Notes: generated by a model not told the origin, from the sequence alone. A stretch of 64,000 nt of DNA from Marinilabiliaceae bacterium UBA5488 (GCA_002427105.1 DIPM01000021.1:64027-128026); one strand, 5' to 3'; counted from the first letter of the stretch, positions 7,038-16,779 are shown. Translations and numbers: made by a program.

Positions 7038-10000
7038 ATGAAAAAACTATTTTTACTAATCCTTGTTTTGATAGGCTTCATTAGTATTAATGCAGCTGAA
7101 GTGTCGGGCGCCATTAGTGCAAATACAACCTGGACTCTTGCAAATAGTCCTTACATAGTAACTAATAATATTACTGTAAATGCCGGCGTCACCCTCACCA
7201 TCGAAAATGGCGTGCAAGTGCGCTTCGACGACGGAAAATTCATTGTAATATCCTCCGGCTCTCCCGGCGCAACCCTAAGTGCCGACAACGTAGTTTTTAC
7301 CTCCAACACCGGGACTACTCCGGGATTGTGGAATTCCATCTATTTCGATAATGGCTCTACCGCTAACCTTAGTAATTGCAGCTTTCACTATGCCACGCAC
7401 GCTTTAAGAATCAGGGGAGCGGTAAATATGAATATAGACGCCTCCTGTTCTTTTAACGACATTAGTTACAACGCGGTTTACATGGAATTCAGCAACTTGA
7501 GCAGCAATATGACCTTGCCCAGACTATCCATTCCTTATTGGAACAATGCCTCAAATTTAAACCTTACAAATGGAGCTAAGCTTAGCATTAACCCGGGTGT
7601 TGTTTACAAATTCAATGGAACAAGCGGGGGAATCTTTGTTGACAACGGCTCCTTGCATGCTGTGGGAACAGAAACAGAGCCCATTATCTTCACTTCTTCA
7701 CGCGATGGCTCTGACGGCTCCTGGGTGCAAGATGCTACTGCACCGGCTGCCGGTAACTGGCGCCACATACGTTTCATGAGCGGAAGCACTACCGAAAACC
7801 TTCTGGAACATTGCATTATACGCTATGCCGGCTATTCATCCGACAACTGGGGACAAAGTGCCCTGGATGTACGTACAGATGGCGTAGGTGTAAGCATTAA
7901 GAATTGCAGCTTTGAAAATAACCAACGTAGTTTGTCTGTGATGGCAGGTGGCACTATCCACCTCGAAAACAGCAGCATAGGAGGTATAGATTATCCTATT
8001 TGCATGCGAGCTGACGGCAACATTGATGTAATCAATTCATCAATAGATTTTTCCGGACTACAAAACAAAGCTATCTTCTTAAAAGGAACAGCTAATATCA
8101 CTGCTAATGCCCACTTAAAGGCCCTTAACTTCATTAATGCTCCCAACATCGCTTATTACAATGATGATTGGATTGGAGTCCCTGAATCTAGGACAATGAC
8201 CATCGACCCGGGAGTTGTTGTTAAAGGTGTTAATAATTACGGAAGAATTGAAGTCCACGGGAAACTGCTTGCCGAAGGGACAGCAGATAAGCCTATAGTA
8301 TTCACTTCCATGCACGATGACAACTACTCCGACCCGGCCGACAGTAACAATAACGGAGTGGCTACTACTCCGGTCTTGAATCAATGGGGAGGAATCATAT
8401 TCCATCCTACGGCTGATAATACCTCCTCACTTAGATATTGTAATTTCCGCTATTCAAATCGTCCACATGGGGTCAATTTTTTGAGTGAAACCGTGTATCC
8501 TGATGCCACTATTTCAATATTCGACGTATCACCAACTGTAGAAAACTGCTCATTCTATGAGAGTAATTACGGCATAAAAGCTTATGGCACGGCTGCTCCA
8601 CTTATCCAAAACTGCTCCTTCGAAAACATAAAAATTACGCCGCTGGCCTTTAACGCATCAGCCAACCCGGTACTGGACAATAACAGCTGGGGCACAAATA
8701 TCAAATACCGTGCTTTGGGACTAATGGGACAAAAAACCGGGACTTCCGGTCGCATAAGTAAAAGGGATGATGCAGGATATACCAATCTAAGTTATTTGCT
8801 GCTGGATCATTGGCAGATAATTGAAGGCGTGAATGTTGAGATTGACCCGGGAGTGGTTATAAAAGTGAATGACGGGGTGCATATTCATGTACGCGGCGGA
8901 CTCAAGGCAGTTGGTACAGTGGACGAACGCATCACTTTTACGGAAAGACGGGATGATAATTTTGGCACTCCTGCTGACCTTGAGGGGGACGGAAATGCGG
9001 CAACACCTGCAGTGAGAAGGTGGGGAGGAATAGTCTATTACAACAGCTGCGACAATGTATTTAGTCAGGTTAAAAACACCGACTTCCGCTTTGGAGGAAG
9101 CGATGGCCTAAGGACAAGCTATACCTATACTTCGGGAGTGGATCCTTTAACCAATGCCGCAACCCTTCACAATACCGGTCGCTCAGGGGTGCTGACCTTT
9201 TCGCGCTCGGCTGTGAACATTGAAAACATAAGCATATTTAGTTGCGGACAAGGATTGGCTTACTACGGACCTGAAGCTGTTGGGGCGGCCGTTGACGTGA
9301 CTATTGAACAGAGCGATTATATGCCCATCGTGCAGACCTGGTCGGCCAGGCCGCAGTTCACCAACGTGACACTTAGCAACAATGCCTATCAGGGGGTGTT
9401 TCTGCAAGACAGCAAAATCGAATACAATACCACGTTGGGAAAAACAGCAGGGATAACGGGAAGCAACACTTCAGCAAACGCTGTTTATCTCACTTCTGAT
9501 ATTGAAATAGCCGAAGGAGCATCCGTACAGCTTGATTCTGGATTGATAGTCAAGAACATAGGAGGTTACTACGGCTATACTGTTAAAGGCGTTTTGCAAT
9601 TAAATGGAACAGCTGATGAGCGCATAACCCTTACATCTGTACACGACGATTCCCAGGGCGGAGACAGCAACAATAACGGAAATGCCACCTCGCCGGGCAA
9701 AGGTAACTGGGCAGGATGGAGTTTTGGTATCAACTTTAACGGTACCGTAGGGGATAATAGCATCAAATATACTGATTTGAGCTATGCAGCTAACGGCATC
9801 CGCTTTCAAAACGCCAGTGCGTTGGTAGAAGACAGCAGAATAGAACAGTGTTCTGAGAAAGGGGTCTCCATTGAGGGAACTTCCAACGCCGTTATACGCC
9901 GCACGGCTTTCAACAACATGCAGGTTCCGGTACGAAAAAATGCTTTCTCTACGGCAAGTCTTCATGAAGAAAATACCGCTTCAAATGTCAGCATCATGGG

Positions 10001-12137
10001 TATTGAACTGATGGGAGAAACCTTCAACACCTCAGGAACCCTGCCGCTGTATACCTTTGCAGGTCATGAGGACATCAGCTACTGGCTGACTGCAACGCTA
10101 AATGTTGGCGCCGGCACAACCTTCACCATACCGGCCGGTGCAAGTTTCAAGTTACGCAATGCAGGCTCCTATACGATAACACCTTGTTTTAATGTATTGG
10201 GGACATTGAATGTAAGCGGAACGGCTGAGAAGAAGGTCGTAATCACAGATGAGCGTGAAGACAGCTATGGCTCTCCGCTCGATTTTAACCAGGACGGCAC
10301 CGTGACGCAGGCATACAGCAGGCACAACCGTATATTTATAGACTTTAAAAGTGGCTCGGCCGGCACGCTTCAGCATCTGATACTTAAAAGCAACGGTACC
10401 GGGGTGAATGTTACGGCTGCTTCTCCGGTAATGAAGTATGTAGTGTTCGATAATCTGGATCGCGGGGTGTCCATGACAGGAATTGGATCTGCACCCGTGA
10501 TTGAAAATTCCGTATTCAACAATACGACTTACCCGCTGGAGACTTCATTACTCTGCTTCCCGGCTTCGCTGGCAGGCAACACTTTTAGCGGAACCTCCTA
10601 TAAAGGAATTAAAATAGCCGCGGAAACCTTAAACCAGAATGTTACACTGGCGCCCCGACCCTTCGGCGACATGGAGAATGCGCCTTACATTTTTGAAAAC
10701 TACACGGTAAACGCTGAACTCAGCATAGAGCCGGGGGTAAAATGTAAATTTCTGGATGGACGTGGAATGACCGTTAATCGTTGGCTGAAAGCCATAGGAA
10801 CAGCAGAAAACCCAATTGTATTTACCTCGATTCGGGACGACTATTACGGCGGCGACACCAATGCCGATGGAGCAGCCACTCCGGCAAATGCCTCATATTG
10901 GAATGGTATTACCTTTGCCGATGCCACCATCGATGCAGATTGTATCCTGAGTAATGTTATCGTGAAGAATGCCTATGAAGCGGTTACGACAAACAATGCA
11001 AGTCCTCAGTTGACTAATGTTACATTTTACACAAATCGCAATGCCGTACAGGCCGTAGGAGCTTCAAATCCGCTAATCACAGACTGCGATTTTGTGGGAC
11101 AGAGCCAGCGGGCGATAAACAATGTCAACCAATCCTTTATCATTCAGGCAACGAATTGCTGGTGGGGCAGCAACGAAGGCCCCGTGGTGGCTGCATCGCC
11201 ATCCGGAAACAGACAGGCTGTGAGCGACGGTGTGAATTTTGTTCCCTTCCGCACAAACGGACTTAATCAGCCCCTGCTTGGCGATGTAAGTACTAATGGA
11301 GTACTGCAGGCCTACGACGCGTCTCTTGTGTTGCAGGCAGCCGTCGGAACGCTGACTCTTGAAGCTCATCAGGAATTTGCTGCCGATGTAAGCGGCGATG
11401 GATTAATCACTGCCTATGATGCTACTTTAATCTTAGAATATGTGGCCGGACTTCGTCCTAACATGCCGGGAGGCTTGAAATCGGCACAAGCTGAGGACTC
11501 AAAACCGACCTTAAGAATTGCATCAGGGGATATCTATCGTGAATCCGATTTATACTTACCTATAAATCTTGAAGGTACTCCACCATCTGTAGGTGTTGAT
11601 ATCGTGTTGAGCTACGACCCTTCACTCTTGCAAGCTGTAGAGGTCGTGCCTATGTCAGGCTCAGGCTTTATGCAGGCTGTACGCATTGACAACCTCGGCG
11701 GCCGCCTCTATTTGGCAGCAGCCGCCACCAAGGGTCAAGTAGGCAGTGAATGGAACTTAGTACGCTTCCGCCTTATGGATAAGCTTGATGCCTCTTCTGA
11801 AACTGCCGTATCAGCAGACCTTTTTAGGGTAAACGAAATAGACTTAACTGCAGCAGCCATAAGCGGAACAGTAAGATACAATGTGATAACAGGCATTAAC
11901 GCCAGCTCTAAGAGTGCTACTTTGACTTGCTATCCCAATCCGGCCAGCGACATCCTCTACCTGAGCGGTGCTACTATGGGCTCTGAATTAAGCATTTTCG
12001 ATGGCAAGGGTCAAAAGCTGCAATCTATGATACTTACAGAGAGCAGCATAAACCTTAGTTCGCTTAACAGCGGCTTGTATTATATAGTGATAACAAATAA
12101 TAAGGACACACAAAGAGCGAAGTTTTTGAAGAAGTGA
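7038..12137 (+). CDS. Giant beta-helix protein with dockerin, cohesin-like and T9SS sorting domains
   Basis: I choose ATG 7038 (MKKLFLLILVL...), which gives a clean signal peptide and 1699 residues. A frame from 6948 adds 30 residues that would hide the signal. Residues 25-1400 are a right-handed parallel beta-helix with at least six spaced units of the form GTA(D/E)xxI(V/T)FT..RDD followed by an acidic DxNxDG-type loop. Residues 1414-1475 form a dockerin with two halves, DVSTNGVLQAYDASL and DVSGDGLITAYDATL. Residues 1490-1617 look like a cohesin domain (VDIVLSYDPSLLQAVEV). The last 75 are a T9SS C-terminal domain (CYPNPASD...). It is predicted surface-exposed or released, for polysaccharide or cell adhesion. 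TAATTTTG at 6997 may be its minus-7 box. Confidence 0.9.
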   Translation: MKKLFLLILVLIGFISINAAEVSGAISANTTWTLANSPYIVTNNITVNAGVTLTIENGVQVRFDDGKFIVISSGSPGATLSADNVVFTSNTGTTPGLWNSIYFDNGSTANLSNCSFHYATHALRIRGAVNMNIDASCSFNDISYNAVYMEFSNLSSNMTLPRLSIPYWNNASNLNLTNGAKLSINPGVVYKFNGTSGGIFVDNGSLHAVGTETEPIIFTSSRDGSDGSWVQDATAPAAGNWRHIRFMSGSTTENLLEHCIIRYAGYSSDNWGQSALDVRTDGVGVSIKNCSFENNQRSLSVMAGGTIHLENSSIGGIDYPICMRADGNIDVINSSIDFSGLQNKAIFLKGTANITANAHLKALNFINAPNIAYYNDDWIGVPESRTMTIDPGVVVKGVNNYGRIEVHGKLLAEGTADKPIVFTSMHDDNYSDPADSNNNGVATTPVLNQWGGIIFHPTADNTSSLRYCNFRYSNRPHGVNFLSETVYPDATISIFDVSPTVENCSFYESNYGIKAYGTAAPLIQNCSFENIKITPLAFNASANPVLDNNSWGTNIKYRALGLMGQKTGTSGRISKRDDAGYTNLSYLLLDHWQIIEGVNVEIDPGVVIKVNDGVHIHVRGGLKAVGTVDERITFTERRDDNFGTPADLEGDGNAATPAVRRWGGIVYYNSCDNVFSQVKNTDFRFGGSDGLRTSYTYTSGVDPLTNAATLHNTGRSGVLTFSRSAVNIENISIFSCGQGLAYYGPEAVGAAVDVTIEQSDYMPIVQTWSARPQFTNVTLSNNAYQGVFLQDSKIEYNTTLGKTAGITGSNTSANAVYLTSDIEIAEGASVQLDSGLIVKNIGGYYGYTVKGVLQLNGTADERITLTSVHDDSQGGDSNNNGNATSPGKGNWAGWSFGINFNGTVGDNSIKYTDLSYAANGIRFQNASALVEDSRIEQCSEKGVSIEGTSNAVIRRTAFNNMQVPVRKNAFSTASLHEENTASNVSIMGIELMGETFNTSGTLPLYTFAGHEDISYWLTATLNVGAGTTFTIPAGASFKLRNAGSYTITPCFNVLGTLNVSGTAEKKVVITDEREDSYGSPLDFNQDGTVTQAYSRHNRIFIDFKSGSAGTLQHLILKSNGTGVNVTAASPVMKYVVFDNLDRGVSMTGIGSAPVIENSVFNNTTYPLETSLLCFPASLAGNTFSGTSYKGIKIAAETLNQNVTLAPRPFGDMENAPYIFENYTVNAELSIEPGVKCKFLDGRGMTVNRWLKAIGTAENPIVFTSIRDDYYGGDTNADGAATPANASYWNGITFADATIDADCILSNVIVKNAYEAVTTNNASPQLTNVTFYTNRNAVQAVGASNPLITDCDFVGQSQRAINNVNQSFIIQATNCWWGSNEGPVVAASPSGNRQAVSDGVNFVPFRTNGLNQPLLGDVSTNGVLQAYDASLVLQAAVGTLTLEAHQEFAADVSGDGLITAYDATLILEYVAGLRPNMPGGLKSAQAEDSKPTLRIASGDIYRESDLYLPINLEGTPPSVGVDIVLSYDPSLLQAVEVVPMSGSGFMQAVRIDNLGGRLYLAAAATKGQVGSEWNLVRFRLMDKLDASSETAVSADLFRVNEIDLTAAAISGTVRYNVITGINASSKSATLTCYPNPASDILYLSGATMGSELSIFDGKGQKLQSMILTESSINLSSLNSGLYYIVITNNKDTQRAKFLKK

Positions 12138-12275
12138 TGATAGGCTGAAAATTCACAAACAGAACTCAGAGTTTATGGATGAAACAGTAATGCTGAAATA
12201 GAACTGCCTCCTGCATCCCTCTTAACAAGGGAAAAGGAAAGTTGCTAAAATCAAAATCTTCAAATCTTTAATAAA

Positions 12276-14543
12276 ATGAAGAACATTATATATTCAATAC
12301 TTGCTTGCCTGGCGCTTTTCGCGCAGGCACTTAAGGCCCAGGATCCGGTCTTCTCCCTTCCTGGAGGCTTGCAAGTTACCGCGGGCGAAACATTTGAAGT
12401 CAAGATGTCGGTCGATAGTGATCTGTCTCCTCATAATGTGCTTGCCTACAGCTTTGCCTTTACTTACAATGCCAACATGCTGCAAATTAAAGATCTGCAG
12501 TACGATGCTAAGCTTGAAGGCTTCAGCAATATCAACAACACCTTGCAAGCCGGGAAGGTAATATTGACCGGGGCCTCAACAAGCAAAATCGAAGGAAGCG
12601 GCACCCTCATTACCCTTACATTAGAGGCCTTAACAGCAGGGAGTGCTGCGCTTAACTTCATAGTCAATGAATGTGTGTTAAACGAGGGAGTGCCGACTGC
12701 AAGCTTTCAAAATGGAAGCATCAGCATAGCCAGTAAACCGGTAATCACAATAACACCAAATACCGCTTTCCTGGCCATAGGGCAAACGCTGCAATGCAAC
12801 CTGAGCGGAAGTGGAACAGCTCCATTCAGCTGGGGAGTTACCCATCCAGAGGTGGCAACTGTTTCAGAAAGCGGCATGGTCACTGCCCTGGGACACGGTA
12901 CCACCAGGGTCTTCGTAGAAGATGCCACCGGTCTGCAAGATACCACGGATGGATTTATTGAGGTAACAGCGCTGAGCCTGTCTCTTCCAGGCGATTTGCA
13001 GGAATGGCAGGGATGGGAGGTGGATGTGCCTGTAAATGCCTCCGGTTTTGACTTGCTGGATGTTGTGTCCGGACAATTTTCGCTGAGCTACCGTGCGGAT
13101 GTGTTGCAGTTTTTAGAAGCGAGGACCAACGGCACCTTACTTGAGAACTGCTCTGTAAGTGCCGGCGAAATGCCAAGTGGACAATTAAATCTGGCTTTTG
13201 CTTCAACAGCTGCGCTCCAGGCAATTTCAGATCACTTAATGGTCCTTCGCTTTAAAGTATTGCCGGGCGCTGCTGCAAGCACAGCACTGAACTTCTCAAA
13301 GGTGCTGTTCAACGAAGCCATTGAAGCCTTTACAATTAACGGAAGCTTCAGTCCCAGGATACTCCCAATTCTGAGCATCTCCCCGCCTGCTGCAACGATG
13401 GTAGCCGGCGACACGCTGACATTTACCGCGAGCAATGGCCACGAGCCCTACATATGGGACACCAGTGATCACCGCGTAGCGCGAGTGAACGAAGACGGTC
13501 GCTTAATCGCCTACGAGGGCGGAGTTACAGATCTGACAGTAAGCGATGCAGTAGGGGCTATAACAAGCCTTAAGAACATAAAAGTATCAGATATGCTTGT
13601 TTATTTCCCCACTGATACTCTGGAAAAGATTAATAGCCTAACACTTACACCCTGCCGGATTAATGCAGTTCCCTTGGCTCGACCGGCAGTTTCTTCCATC
13701 GAAGGCGAGATATCCGTGGCCAATACCAATATAAAAGTGTTGGATATTTTTACTGAAGGATCTCTTACTGAAGGATGGCAGAAAATAATAACACGAATTT
13801 CTGACCAAAGAATAAAGTTTTACCTGGCCGGAGCAACTCCATTCAGCAGGCAGGGAGCAGCCTTCTATGTTTCCATGGAGCTGATGGAGGGATTCAAAGA
13901 ATACGACCGTAGCAACATCCTTTTTCACAATCTGCTTATTAACGAAGGCACTCCAATCCCTATGCTTATCAACGGAAGCCTTGAAGGAAAACTCTTTACT
14001 AACCAGGATAAGACCATCTATTTAGGCGAAAGTACCGGAGAGTTGTTCGTCCCTGAATCCGAAGAAGGAACAATAAGCAAGTGGCAAAAACGTAAACGAA
14101 TACCCGGACAAATTATGCAATGGATAGATTTGAATTTTACAAGCAGGCAAATAAGCGACATCCCTGATGCCATAGGCGAATGGGAGTACAATGTCCTTAT
14201 TGACGGAGCATCGGTTAAAGTGGCTAACATCTCAGTAATACCTGTTCCTGACTCTCCCGTGTCACTAGGAGCTGAACCCAAAAATCAAGACTCCGGCAGC
14301 TTCCGCAAAGAGATTAGACTATATCCTAATCCGACAAGAGGCAGTTTAGAACTCGACCTAAAACAAGAGTATCAACAAATAGTAATTACTATTATAAATA
14401 TTAGCGGACAAAGCATTGCCGAGCAGCACTTTAACAATCAGAGTGCAGTCCAATTTGAACTACCCGCCCCGGCCGGTGTATATTTTATGGCAATAAATGC
14501 CGATAACAGGAAAACAGTGATTAAAGTAATAAAGAACCAATAA
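12276..14543 (+). CDS. T9SS-exported multi-cohesin protein
   Basis: This 755-residue protein has a signal peptide (1-22). I see cohesin-like domain 1 at 24-152 (YSFAFTYNANMLQIKDL), a BIG2-type Ig domain at 154-232, cohesin-like 2 at 234-358 (GQFSLSYRADVLQFLEA), a second BIG2-like domain at 362-440, a more divergent cohesin-like 3 at 443-573, a CHU-type domain at about 578-657 (ISKWQKR...QWIDL), and a T9SS C-terminal sorting domain at 678-755 (RLYPNPTRGS). Cohesins bind dockerins through calcium-dependent contacts in cellulosomes. The dockerin-bearing protein is the gene immediately upstream, 138 bases away, so an extracellular scaffold pair is plausible. Bacteroidota cohesin-like domains can also act only as structural modules. 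Confidence 0.87.
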   Translation: MKNIIYSILACLALFAQALKAQDPVFSLPGGLQVTAGETFEVKMSVDSDLSPHNVLAYSFAFTYNANMLQIKDLQYDAKLEGFSNINNTLQAGKVILTGASTSKIEGSGTLITLTLEALTAGSAALNFIVNECVLNEGVPTASFQNGSISIASKPVITITPNTAFLAIGQTLQCNLSGSGTAPFSWGVTHPEVATVSESGMVTALGHGTTRVFVEDATGLQDTTDGFIEVTALSLSLPGDLQEWQGWEVDVPVNASGFDLLDVVSGQFSLSYRADVLQFLEARTNGTLLENCSVSAGEMPSGQLNLAFASTAALQAISDHLMVLRFKVLPGAAASTALNFSKVLFNEAIEAFTINGSFSPRILPILSISPPAATMVAGDTLTFTASNGHEPYIWDTSDHRVARVNEDGRLIAYEGGVTDLTVSDAVGAITSLKNIKVSDMLVYFPTDTLEKINSLTLTPCRINAVPLARPAVSSIEGEISVANTNIKVLDIFTEGSLTEGWQKIITRISDQRIKFYLAGATPFSRQGAAFYVSMELMEGFKEYDRSNILFHNLLINEGTPIPMLINGSLEGKLFTNQDKTIYLGESTGELFVPESEEGTISKWQKRKRIPGQIMQWIDLNFTSRQISDIPDAIGEWEYNVLIDGASVKVANISVIPVPDSPVSLGAEPKNQDSGSFRKEIRLYPNPTRGSLELDLKQEYQQIVITIINISGQSIAEQHFNNQSAVQFELPAPAGVYFMAINADNRKTVIKVIKNQ

Positions 14544-14562
14544 GCAAAGGAACATAAGGCCT

Positions 14563-14648
14563 CATAAGCCACTTACGGAAGTTTTTCTGTAAGTGGCTTT
14601 TTTGTTTAGTACACAATTTAATACCCGTTTCGTGTTTTCAACTTCAAC
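14563..14648 (+). repeat. 86-bp repeat, copy 2
   Basis: This direct copy of 2829-2914 has the same terminator arms and the same tail (CGTTTCGTGT, TTCAACTTCAA), with scattered substitutions. It separates the T9SS genes from the restriction operon. Confidence 0.75.
14566..14606 (+). terminator. Terminator after the cohesin gene
   Basis: The AAGCCACTTACGGAA arm pairs with TTCTGTAAGTGGCTT (one G-T pair), followed by TTTTTTG. The stem is the same as that after the tRNA at 2832. Confidence 0.85.
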
Positions 14649-14712
14649 AAACCAGACACTCAAATGCTACCAATAAGCTGAAAAGTATCTGCCACGCTTT
14701 AGGCAATAAAAC

Positions 14713-14742
14713 TTGCTTGTTGCCAAATTTGTGATATTTTTG
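14713..14742 (+). promoter_or_regulatory. Promoter of the hsd operon
   Basis: TTG (14713-14715), 19 bases, then TATTTTTG (14735-14742) gives a full TAnnTTTG match at good spacing. The first gene, hsdM, starts at 14824. Confidence 0.6.
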
Positions 14743-14771
14743 CTTACATTAAATAAAAATGGCCACAATAA

Positions 14772-14790
14772 ACGAAGTATTAAACTTCGT
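14772..14790. promoter_or_regulatory. Operator-like palindrome in the hsdM leader
   Basis: ACGAAGT-ATTAA-ACTTCGT is a perfect 7-bp inverted repeat about 30 bases after the minus-7 box and 33 bases before hsdM. It could be a repressor site or an RNA hairpin in the leader. No regulator gene is recognised next to it. Confidence 0.45.
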
Positions 14791-14823
14791 GCTAGCGCAT
14801 TAATGTTTACACGATAAGAGTTA

Positions 14824-16461
14824 ATGGCCGGCTTAAAAAGCTATAATCCGAAGGTTTCACTAAGTACTTTATCGGAACAATTAAAATCGTCTTTTAAAAT
14901 GACAAAAGAGCAAGAACGCGACGAACTGCATCGCGCAATATGGCAAATAGCAAACGACCTTCGTGGTAGTGTGGATGGTTGGGACTTTAAATCGTATGTA
15001 CTGGGCTTGTTATTTTACAGGTTCATTTCCGAGAACCTGACTTCATTTATCAACAAGGAAGAACAACGCACCGGAAATACAAATTTTGACTACGCCAAAA
15101 TTTCAGATAAAGATGCCGAATTTGGCCGGGCAGACACAGTAAAGGAAAAAGGCTTTTTTATACTGCCCTCCGAGTTATTTATTAATGTTCAGAAGAAAGC
15201 GAAGAACGATGAGAACCTAAACGAAACATTGAGCAAGGTTTTTAAGAATATCGAAAACTCAGCCAAAGGAACCGATAGCGAAGACGACCTAAGAGGATTG
15301 TTCGACGATATTGATGTGAACAGCAACAAACTGGGTGGAACAGTTCAGAAAAGAAATGAGAAACTGGTTAAAATCCTCGAATCAATTGGAGGTTTGAAAT
15401 TAGGAGAATACCAGGACAATACCATTGATACTTTTGGTGATGCCTACGAGTTTTTAATGACCATGTACGCCAGTAACGCCGGCAAATCGGGAGGTGAGTT
15501 TTTTACCCCGCAGGAAGTTTCCGAGCTACTTGCCGAAATTACGGTTGTTGGAAAGAAACAGGTTAATAAAGTGTACGACCCCGCTTGCGGCTCCGGTTCT
15601 TTATTGTTGAAATTTGCCAAAGTGTTGGGCAAAGAAAACGTAAGACAAGGATTTTATGGACAGGAAGTAAACATTACTACCTACAACCTTTGCCGTATCA
15701 ATATGTTTTTGCACGACATTAACTACGAGAAATTCGATATTGCCCACGGCGACACGCTTACCGAACCAAAGCATTGGGATGATGAACCTTTCGATTGTAT
15801 TGTTTCAAATCCGCCTTATTCTATAAAATGGGAAGGTGATGCAAACCCGCTTTTAATTAACGACCCTCGTTTTTCGCCTGCCGGAGTGCTTGCTCCAAAG
15901 AGCAAAGCCGACCTCGCATTTACAATGCACATGCTTTCGTGGCTTTCTACTTCGGGAACGGCAGCAATTGTTGAGTTTCCGGGCGTGTTGTACCGCGGGG
16001 GAGCCGAACAAAAAATCAGGAAATACTTAGTGGATAACAACTACATTGATACCGTTATTCAGCTCCCACCCGACTTGTTTTTTGGTACTACCATAGCCAC
16101 TTGTATTATCGTCCTAAAAAAGAGTAAAAAAGACAATGCTACCCTGTTTATTGATGCCTCGGCCGAATTTGTGCGTGGTGGAAATAAAAACAAACTTTCT
16201 GACGATAACCGCAAACGGATATTAAAGGCATTTATCGACCGGAAAAATGAAGACCATTTCTGTCAATTGGTAAAAAACGAAGACATTGCCGAAAACGACT
16301 ACAATATTGCTGTTAGTAGCTATGTTGAGCAGGAAAACACAACCGAGGAAGTGAATATTGAAAAACTTAACGCCCATATTGCCGAAATTGTAATACGCCA
16401 AAATAAACTTCGCACGGCTATTGATGCAATTGTAGCAGACTTGGAAGGAGTTTCGGCATGA
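14824..16461 (+). CDS. hsdM: Type I restriction-modification methyltransferase subunit
   Basis: HsdM transfers a methyl group from SAM to adenine N6 as part of the M2S core. Residues 30-190 match the HsdM N-terminal domain (ELHRAIWQIANDLRG, FYRFISENLT). The N6-methylase domain follows with SAM motif I DPACGSGS at about 252-259 and catalytic motif IV SNPPYS at about 330. The length of 545 aa is usual. A second ATG at 14899 (MTKEQERDELH) matches the common family start, so the first 25 residues may not be translated. It is the first gene of the operon, with promoter and palindrome upstream. Confidence 0.95.
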   Translation: MAGLKSYNPKVSLSTLSEQLKSSFKMTKEQERDELHRAIWQIANDLRGSVDGWDFKSYVLGLLFYRFISENLTSFINKEEQRTGNTNFDYAKISDKDAEFGRADTVKEKGFFILPSELFINVQKKAKNDENLNETLSKVFKNIENSAKGTDSEDDLRGLFDDIDVNSNKLGGTVQKRNEKLVKILESIGGLKLGEYQDNTIDTFGDAYEFLMTMYASNAGKSGGEFFTPQEVSELLAEITVVGKKQVNKVYDPACGSGSLLLKFAKVLGKENVRQGFYGQEVNITTYNLCRINMFLHDINYEKFDIAHGDTLTEPKHWDDEPFDCIVSNPPYSIKWEGDANPLLINDPRFSPAGVLAPKSKADLAFTMHMLSWLSTSGTAAIVEFPGVLYRGGAEQKIRKYLVDNNYIDTVIQLPPDLFFGTTIATCIIVLKKSKKDNATLFIDASAEFVRGGNKNKLSDDNRKRILKAFIDRKNEDHFCQLVKNEDIAENDYNIAVSSYVEQENTTEEVNIEKLNAHIAEIVIRQNKLRTAIDAIVADLEGVSA

Positions 16462-16515
16462 AACGAGCATGAACGCAGGTGCTCACCAATTCCGATGAAA
16501 GTCAAATGCGAGTTC

Positions 16516-16747
16516 CATACGACCTTTTAAAAACAATTATTTTCGTATGAAAAAATTAATAAGAATGATGGCAACCTGTCGGAAATTCCGACAAGTTCAA
16601 GTTGTTCGGAATTTCCGAACAACTCAACAACTTAAACATTGGGTACGCAATGCGTATCTTTTGGGGGAAGATGAAATTGTATACGCAGTGCGTACACAAT
16701 TGAGATGTATACCCCGAATTTTAAACCCCTCGAATTCGATGGGTTTA
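16516..16747. repeat. Array of six palindromes between hsdM and dinD
   Basis: This non-coding gap holds, in order: CATACGA/TCGTATG arms (16516-16522, 16543-16549); TGTCGGAAATTCCGACA (16577-16593); a 23-bp palindrome with arms GTTGTTCGGA/TCCGAACAAC (16601-16623); TACGCAATGCGTA (16644-16656); TACGCAGTGCGTA (16682-16694); and a 26-bp near-palindrome with arms TAAACCC/GGGTTTA around TCGAATTCGA (16722-16747). Some pairs share sequence (TTCGGAA and TACGCA types). A 74-codon frame runs through them (16547-16771) but looks fortuitous. Possible roles are a structured RNA, a cluster of binding sites, or recombination sites. Confidence 0.8.
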
Positions 16748-16779
16748 GGCAATAAACTAATCACTAAATAAACAGAATC

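Noticed and set aside
9600..9965. 121-codon minus-strand frame
   Set aside because: It lies wholly within the long beta-helix gene, which has a coherent signal peptide and domain order. Shadow frame.
16547..16771. 74-codon plus-strand frame between hsdM and dinD
   Set aside because: It runs through five palindromes, has odd composition and starts inside a palindrome arm. The DNA structure explains the sequence better than a protein does.
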